Source of the DNA: Triticum aestivum
Lineage: Eukaryota > Streptophyta > Magnoliopsida > Poales > Poaceae
NCBI RefSeq assembly: GCF_018294505.1
Contig: NC_057812.1
Location: 61,822,013-61,886,012, forward strand
Reading direction: 5' to 3'
Length of the DNA stretch: 64,000 nt
This document shows, piece after piece, positions 58,192 to 64,000 of the stretch. The notes beneath the pieces were generated by a model that did not search any database, was not told the origin of the DNA, and saw only the letters and a program-made list of their open reading frames with translations. Both the position numbers and the translations under genes were made by a program. Every line of letters begins with the position of its first letter. Position 1 is the stretch's first letter.

Positions 58192-58318
58192 GGATTAGAT
58201 TCAAGTGGAGGCAACATGTGGTGCACATCGAAAGTACTACTAGTCCAAACTGATCAAGTTTGGACTAGTAGTATTCTTTTGACATGCACCACATATTGCC
58301 TCCACTTGAACCTAATCC
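58192..58318. ncRNA. candidate near-perfect hairpin (miRNA-precursor-like) in CACTA-3
   Basis: The left arm from GGATTAGATTCAAGTGGAGG (58192) pairs with a right arm ending 58318. Outer stem, about 33 bp to GTGGTGCA, has two changes, A/G and C/T. An internal bulge follows. The inner stem TACTACTAGTCCAAACT is perfect across a short loop (about GATCA). It lies between the gene's end (58014) and the right subterminal repeats. Transcription is not shown. Confidence 0.6.
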
Positions 58319-58646
58319 ACCTTTATTTTACACACTGTTATGGACATAATGATGTAAACCTCATAACTGGTATTGTACCAATATTTGTACGATGGCGCAT
58401 AAATACACTAAAAATAAAAAAAGAATACTAGTAGCGATGGAGAGAAAACACGCTGCCAGTAGTTACATTAGCAGTAGCGTGGGAGTGAAAAAACGCTACA
58501 CCTATTTGTCCTAGCAGTAGCGCGTGCGGGCACGCGTTACTGCTAAGCAATAGCTGTAGCGCCTTATTAGTAGCGCGCCTACTCGCGCTACTAGTGAGCA
58601 CAAAACCAGCGCTACTGCTAGGGTTTTCCCTAGTAGTGGGTAGGTT

Positions 58647-61303
58647 TGTAACATTCCAAATTGAAATTTTTTCAATTTGGAATGTTATACATTAGATCAT
58701 CTGCATATCATATTTTATTGCTATTGGCCTGATCTAGAAATTCTACGCCACTCAAGGACCCACAGAGAGAGTTGGGGATTTCGTTATTTTCATATTTGAG
58801 TTTTCTCAAATTTTGAAAATAGGATCATTTGATTTTATTTATTTTATCTTCAATTATTTCTATTATAAAAATATGAGAGAGGGAATAAAATGAATTTCCC
58901 AAAATAAAGAAATATTGAGGATTTAATAAAAAAAATCAAATAACATTTTATTTCAGAGTTTTTGGCTAGTTCTTTTTGAATTTAGGAAAAATTGCACATT
59001 TCTCAAAACTGCATTTTAGGGCCAAGAAAATGTTCATCTCGTTCTAAATATTTTATTTAGGCGGTGAAAAATTATTTTGGCATTTTTAGAGTTAAAAAAA
59101 AAGTACCACGCGCCCGACTGTGTCGAAGGCCTAGCCGAGCCAGGCCAGGCCCGCGCCGCCGCCGCCGTTCCCTGCGGGAGTCCGACCCGCCGTCGCCTCG
59201 AGTCCGGCCGGGACACGCCTCTTGAGGCCGACCCCGACCCGGCGCCCCCTCCCCAAGCCGCCGATGCCCCCCCCCCTCTCTTAAATACCGCCCGCCGCCG
59301 CCGCCTCACCCCGCCACCCCGACCCGCCCCGCCTCCCGCAGCAGCCGCGCCGCCCGCCGCCGATGCCACCCCACCCCGCTAGAGCCCCGAGTTCCGCCGA
59401 TTTCCGACGAGGTAGCCGCCGTCCGCCGCCAGTTTTCGGAAGAAAACCGATTCGGTTTTTTTGAAAACCCTAGGTTTTTTTTATTTAGATCGGTTTTTTT
59501 TGTTTTTTCTCGGTTCACTTATTTAGCGAGCGTTCGCTCATTCGTTCGTTTTAACGGACGAGTTCACCGTTTAGTTTCAGTTAACGAACGTTCGTTCATT
59601 AATCTATTCGTCAATTTTTCTTTTTCTCGGATTTTCCGCGATTATATCTGATCGTGATTTCTGATCCAATTTTCGTTTTAGTATAACTTTTCTCTCATTT
59701 ATCGGAATCAGGCGATTCAAGCGCCTAGAGTTTCGTTTCGAAACCCTCTTTCCATTTAACCAACTCAAACAAGTTTTTGCTTCTTTAAAATTTGACTTAA
59801 GTCTAGATGAGTAAACGAAGCTTGTTTCTTTCGCCGTTTGACTTTCGTTGTTTCGTTCAATTTGTTCCTTTTTGCAAACCGGAGTTCTTAAGTTGGACTT
59901 TCTGGTTAGATCTCTTATTTGAGTTTTACCTGTACATTAGATGAGTGCTTATTGTATGCTTGTTTGTTTGTGTTAGAGTACTCGGAGTGCGCTGCTTGCT
60001 ACTTCGAATCTCTAGGTTTCACGGATCATCAGCAAGGCAAGTAACACTTTGATCATACCTCTTTACTACCCAGTTTTATTGCATTAGATCAATCCTCAAA
60101 CAATTGCATGAATAGGATCTGAATAAATTGTGGGTTGGGAAGTAGATGAGGTAGTACCTATACACCTGTTTATTATCAAACCTTTGGGAGTTACTTCTAT
60201 GTTTGCTTATGCCATGCTATGCTAGTAGACGTGGATTGGGTGAGTGTATCCATGACAGATGTGAGATTGTTATTTAATGGTTTACTTAAGGTGGCAACTT
60301 TAACAAACATCTGCGTGGATTGAGGCACCTGGGTATTCCAGCGATTGCCTGTTTTTCTTTATGGTCCGCCACCCAGGCTCAAAGGGATCATGAGATTATT
60401 CATGCTAGAAACTTCCGTGTGCAGCCACAAGCTACTATGGGCTCTAGCATAGTTGATTAAGTCATGTGAACTCTTACAGTGGTAGACTAGTAGATGTAGG
60501 GGAAAGTAGGTGTAACGGTCTACCGGATCGTAAGGTGCTAGCACTTCTGAAAGACTATGTCTCGGTCATCCATTTCTCAAACACCATGTAGTGCGAGAAT
60601 CCCAACGGAGGAGATCGAGTCTTGTGGGGAAAAGTGTGCAAACCTCTGCAGAGTGTATAAACTAATCATGATTAGCCATGTCCCCGGTTAAGGACGTCTT
60701 GAGTATCTAGTACTTGGATTATCATGTGAATCTCATCATGTGACTTTAATTAATTTTGTTGGGTTTTAATGATGATGCTTAATTGGCATTGAGAGGGTGT
60801 CTACACCCTCAATGTTTAACAACCACCATGTTAGTAATATAAAATTTATTCCTTTGCAGTAGGGAAAAATTGGTTTTACGCAAAACTGTGACCATAGAGC
60901 TTTCCACCAGCCATATATGCATGTAGTATAGCCTATTTTTGTTCATTACTCTCTATGTGTTACATTGCCAGCATATTCAATGTGCTGACCCATTTTTGGG
61001 CTGCAATGTTCATGTTGCAGATTTTTCAGACGACCAGTAAGGTGCCTTAGGTCGTGGTTCTATACTCAGTGATGCCGTTGGAGTTGATGGACTCACTTAT
61101 CTTCCAAGCCTTCCGCTGTTATCTTTATTAGATGGCCTTAAGCCATATCATTTGCAATAAGTTCTCTTTGGAGACATTCAATGTAATAAGTGTGTGATTG
61201 CTACTCTGTTATAAATCTTTCAAGTACTGTGCGTGTCAGCATTACTGATCCAGGGATGACACTGAAGTAGAGAGATCAGACTGTATGAGGTCTGGTCGCT
61301 ACA
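58647..61303 (+). repeat. D 3' LTR
   Basis: 2657 bp, collinear with 46607-49306. The start has a 17-bp perfect terminal hairpin (58650-58686). Ends GTCTGGTCGCTACA. Confidence 0.93.
58650..58686 (+). other. terminal hairpin of D 3' LTR
   Basis: AACATTCCAAATTGAAA pairs perfectly with TTTCAATTTGGAATGTT. The 5' LTR copy lacks the central part. Confidence 0.65.
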
Positions 61304-61926
61304 TTATCCCTATACATCATGTCATCCTGCCTAATGCGTTACTCTGTTCTTATGAACTTAATACTCTAGATGCATGCTGGATAGCGGTCGATGTGTGGAG
61401 TAATAGTAGTATATGCAAAATCGTTTCGGTCTACTTGTCGCAGACGTGATGCCTATATACATGATCATGCCTAGATATTCTCATTAGTATTCGCTTTTCT
61501 ATCAATTGCTCAAAAGTAATTTGTTCAACCACCGTAGAATTTGCTATCTTGAGAGAAGCCACTAGTGAAACCTATGGCCCCCGGGTCTATCTTCCATCAC
61601 ATTATTTCCATATCAATTTGCTATTTCTATTACCGTTTATTTTGCAATCTTTATTTTCCAATCTATATCATAAAAATACCAAAAATATTTATCTTATTAT
61701 CTTTATCAGATCTCACTTTCGCAAGTGACCATGAAGGGATTGAAAACCCCTTTATCTCTTTGGATGCGAGGTTCTTGTTTGTTTGTGCAGGTACTAGGTG
61801 ACTTGTGTGTTACCTCCTACTAGATTGATACCTTGGTTCTCAAAAACTGAGGGAAATACTTACGCTACTGTGCTACATCACCCATTCCTCCTCAAGGGAA
61901 AACTAACGCATGCTCAAGAGGTAGCA
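61304..61926 (+). repeat. V 3' LTR, second piece
   Basis: Resumes with duplicated TTATC after D and ends CTCAAGAGGTAGCA. W follows at once. Confidence 0.88.
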
Positions 61927-63395
61927 AGTAGGTAAATGATAAAAAAAGATAATTTTTGATGTGGAATGCTACCTAGCATAAACTTGATCATATATCAAAT
62001 CATGGCATGAATATTAAGACATAAGTGATTCAAAGAAATAGTTTATAATTTGACATAAAGACATCAATACTGAGGCATCCCAACAAACAATCGTGTCTTC
62101 CAAAATATCAACGCCAAAGAAAGTGATCCCTACAAAATCATATAGTCTTGTCATGCTCTGTCTTCTTAACACAAAGTATTTGTCATGCACAACCCCGATG
62201 ACAAGGTGAGCAATTGGTTCATACTCTTTAGAGTGCTTTAGCTTTTTCAACCGTCACGCAATACATGAGCGCAAGCCATGGATATAGCACTATAGGTGAA
62301 ATAGAGTATGATGATAGGGGTAAACATAGAGAAGACAAAAAAGTAAGAAAGTCTCACATTGACGCGGCTAACCAATGGGCTATGGAGATGCCCATCGATT
62401 GATATCAACATGAGGAGTAGTGATTGCCATGCAACGAATGCACTAAGAGCTATAAGTGTATGAATGCTCAATATGAAAACTGAGTGGGTGTGCATCTAAT
62501 CCTATAATGATAAATTCCCACTAGTATACGAAAGTGACAACATAGGAGACTCTCATATGAAAAACATGGCTCTCTTTGCTTATTTTTTTTCTTATTTTTT
62601 TCTTTTTTTCCTTTTTCTTTCTTTTTTTCTTTTTTCCTTTTCTTTTTCTCTCATTGTCCGGAGTCTCATCCCGACTTGTGGGGAAATCATAGTCTCCATC
62701 ATCCTTTCCTCACTGGGGCACTGCTCTAAAAATGAATAATGATGATCATCACACTTCTATTTACTTATAACTCAAAAGAAATAAAAATTACATCTCGATA
62801 CCTATGACAAAGTATGACTCTATATGAATGCCTCTGGTATGTGCCAGGATGTGCAATGATATAGCGTAACATGCATGAAAAATGATGAACGGTGGCTGAG
62901 CCACAACTACTATGTTAGCTATATGATCATGCAAAGCAATATGACAATGAATGCTCAAGTCATCAAACAGAAGTGGTGGAAGTTGCACAGCAATATATCT
63001 CGGAATGGCCATGGAAAAGACATAATAGGTAGGTATGGTAGCTGTTTTGAGGAAGATATAATAAGGCTTATGTGTGATAGAGCATATCATATCACGGGGT
63101 TTGGACGCACCTGCGAAGTTCGCACCACGGCTTGATGTGAGAAAGGGCAATGCACGGTAACGTAGAGGCTAGCAAATTGTGGAAAGGTAAGAGTGCGTAT
63201 AATCCATGGACTCACATTAGTCATAAAGAACTCATATACTTATTGCAAAACTTTATTAGCCCTCGAAACAAAGTACTACTACACATGCCCCTAGGGGGAT
63301 AGATTGGTAGGAAAAGACCATCGCTCGTCCCCGACCGCCACTCATATGGAAGACAATCAATAATAAATCATGCTCCAACTTCATAGCATAACGAG
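61927..63395 (-). mobile_element. W: 3' internal fragment of an Athila-like element, minus strand
   Basis: Collinear with B's 3' noncoding region (about 21110-22520): GTAGGTAAATGATAAA at the start, AGACCATCGCTCGTCCCCGA near the end. It is bounded on the left by V's LTR and on the right by X, both in mid-sequence. A pyrimidine-rich strip lies at 62580-62650. No ORF with support. Confidence 0.75.
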
Positions 63396-64000
63396 TGTGA
63401 CGCCCCTGATTCAATCGTACACTAATCATGCACGCAAACGTGTACGATCAAGATCAGGGACTCACGGAAAGATATCACAACACAACTCTAAAACATAAAT
63501 AAGTCATACAAGCATCATAATACAAGCCAGGGGCCTCGAGGGCTCGAATACAAGTGCTCGATCATAGACGAGTTAGCGGAAGCAACAATATCTGAGTATA
63601 GACATAAGTTAAACAAGTTTGCCTTAAGAAGGCTAGCACAAACTGGGATACAAATCGAAAGAGGCGCAGGCCTCCTGCCTGGGATCCTCCTAACTACTCC
63701 TGGTCGTCGTCAGCGGGCTGCACGTAGTAGTAGGCACCTCCGGTGTAGTAGGGGTCGTCGTCGAAGGTGGCGTATGGCTCCTGGACTCCAGCATCTAGTT
63801 GCGACAACCAGAAAGAAAGGAAAGGGGGAAAGGGGGGAGAAAGCAACCGTGAGTACTCATCCAAAGTACTCGCAAGCAAGGAACTACACTACATATGCAT
63901 GGGTATATGTGTAAGGAGGCCATATCAGTGGACTGAACTGCAGAATGCTAGAATAAGAGGGGGATAGCTAGTCCTATCGAAGACTACGCTTCTGGCAGCC
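63396..64000 (-). repeat. X: start of another LTR element, runs off the window
   Basis: The homology of W to B breaks at about 63395. TGTGACGCCCCTGATTC begins here and has the TG start of an LTR. I recall it as a chromovirus-like wheat LTR read in reverse, but no second boundary or coding region is visible. The strand is inferred. Confidence 0.5.

Larger units (their letters stand above)
54734..58638. mobile_element. CACTA-3: CACTA transposon carrying the same gene as CACTA-2
   Basis: Perfect 17-bp terminal inverted repeats CACTACTAGGGAAAACC (54734-54750, 58622-58638). Target duplication GGT (54731-54733 and 58639-58641). Subterminal AGTAGCGCG-type repeats lie at 54770-54990 and 58430-58620. 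It contains a tryptophan-rich ORF, the B3-like pseudogene and a hairpin, and no transposase. It differs from CACTA-2 in termini and subterminal repeats, so it is another family. Confidence 0.93.
46607..61303 (+). mobile_element. D: full-length chromovirus (Tekay/Del-like Ty3-Gypsy), plus strand, carrying CACTA-3
   Basis: LTRs at 46607-49306 (2700 bp) and 58647-61303 (2657 bp), TGTAACAT...GGTCGCCACA or GCTACA. The target duplication TTATC (46602-46606 and 61304-61308) is perfect. An initiator-Met-type primer-binding site, an extra ORF, gag-pol with a C-terminal chromodomain, and a polypurine tract are all present. Many stops and frameshifts make it inactive as protein-coding. CACTA-3 splits the polypurine tract. 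It is inserted in V's 3' LTR. Confidence 0.95.
41353..61926 (+). mobile_element. V: Athila-like LTR retrotransposon, plus strand, interrupted by U and D
   Basis: The visible part begins inside gag at 41353 (after U) and ends with the 3' LTR, split by D. Order: gag C-terminus and protease, 3 kb noncoding, polypurine tract (AAGCTTGGGGATGCT, 45623-45637), LTR. The LTR starts TGATACGTCTCC and ends AGAGGTAGCA, about 1587 bp. No reverse transcriptase follows the protease, so it is non-autonomous. The 5' part lies outside the window, beyond U. Confidence 0.85.

Noticed and set aside
62580..62650. Pyrimidine-rich strip as polypurine tract on the minus strand
   Set aside because: No LTR start follows it. 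V has a comparable strip (44780-44850) far from its LTR, so it is just an internal low-complexity segment.

Overview
The window is intergenic DNA from a large, repeat-rich grass genome, most likely wheat or a close Triticeae relative. This is judged from the style of the LTR retrotransposons and CACTA transposons, recognised from memory and not from a database search. I see no intact host gene, tRNA, rRNA or CRISPR array. Nearly every base belongs to a transposable element (TE), and most elements can be ordered by which one interrupts which. Four N-runs (275-576, 10519-11011, 15703-16555, 17535-18423) are assembly gaps.

Nesting, outermost to innermost: W (minus-strand Athila-like element, 3' internal part only, 61927-63395) is interrupted by V (plus-strand Athila-like element, from 41353, 3' LTR 45638-46606 + 61309-61926). 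V's gag is interrupted by U (plus-strand Tat-like element, 3' end 40243-41352), and V's 3' LTR by D (complete chromovirus, 46607-61303, duplicated target TTATC). U's antisense ORF is interrupted by T (minus-strand Tat-like element, 5531-40242). T is itself cut by CACTA-1 (ending at 5530), by A (12757-35456, target TGTTC) and by S (solo chromovirus LTR, 36378-39653). A's 3' LTR holds CACTA-2 (13433-19324, target ATA) and B (19564-26792, target GTGAG). D's polypurine tract holds CACTA-3 (54734-58638, target GGT). Another LTR, X, begins in W at 63396 and runs off the window.

Coding content is almost all decayed TE protein. D has gag with a CCHC knuckle, an aspartic protease, reverse transcriptase, RNase H, a DD35E integrase and a chromodomain, preceded by an extra ORF of unknown function. 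A encodes gag, protease and an ATHILA ORF1-like protein, V gag/protease only, and B only an uncharacterised ORF. None of these three carries a visible reverse transcriptase. T has gag and protease plus a 'putative gypsy-type' ORF on the opposite strand, and U retains the start and probable promoter of the same ORF.

The most interesting signals are: (i) the same four-exon, possibly B3-like plant gene carried by two different CACTA elements (CACTA-2 and CACTA-3), each broken by different lesions; (ii) a long microRNA-precursor-like hairpin in each of these CACTAs; (iii) stem-loops shared between different retrotransposons, with stem changes that keep pairing in some copies; (iv) an antisense retrotransposon ORF with what looks like its own promoter; (v) an N-gap flanked by the same about 231 bp on both sides, pointing to an unmerged contig overlap.
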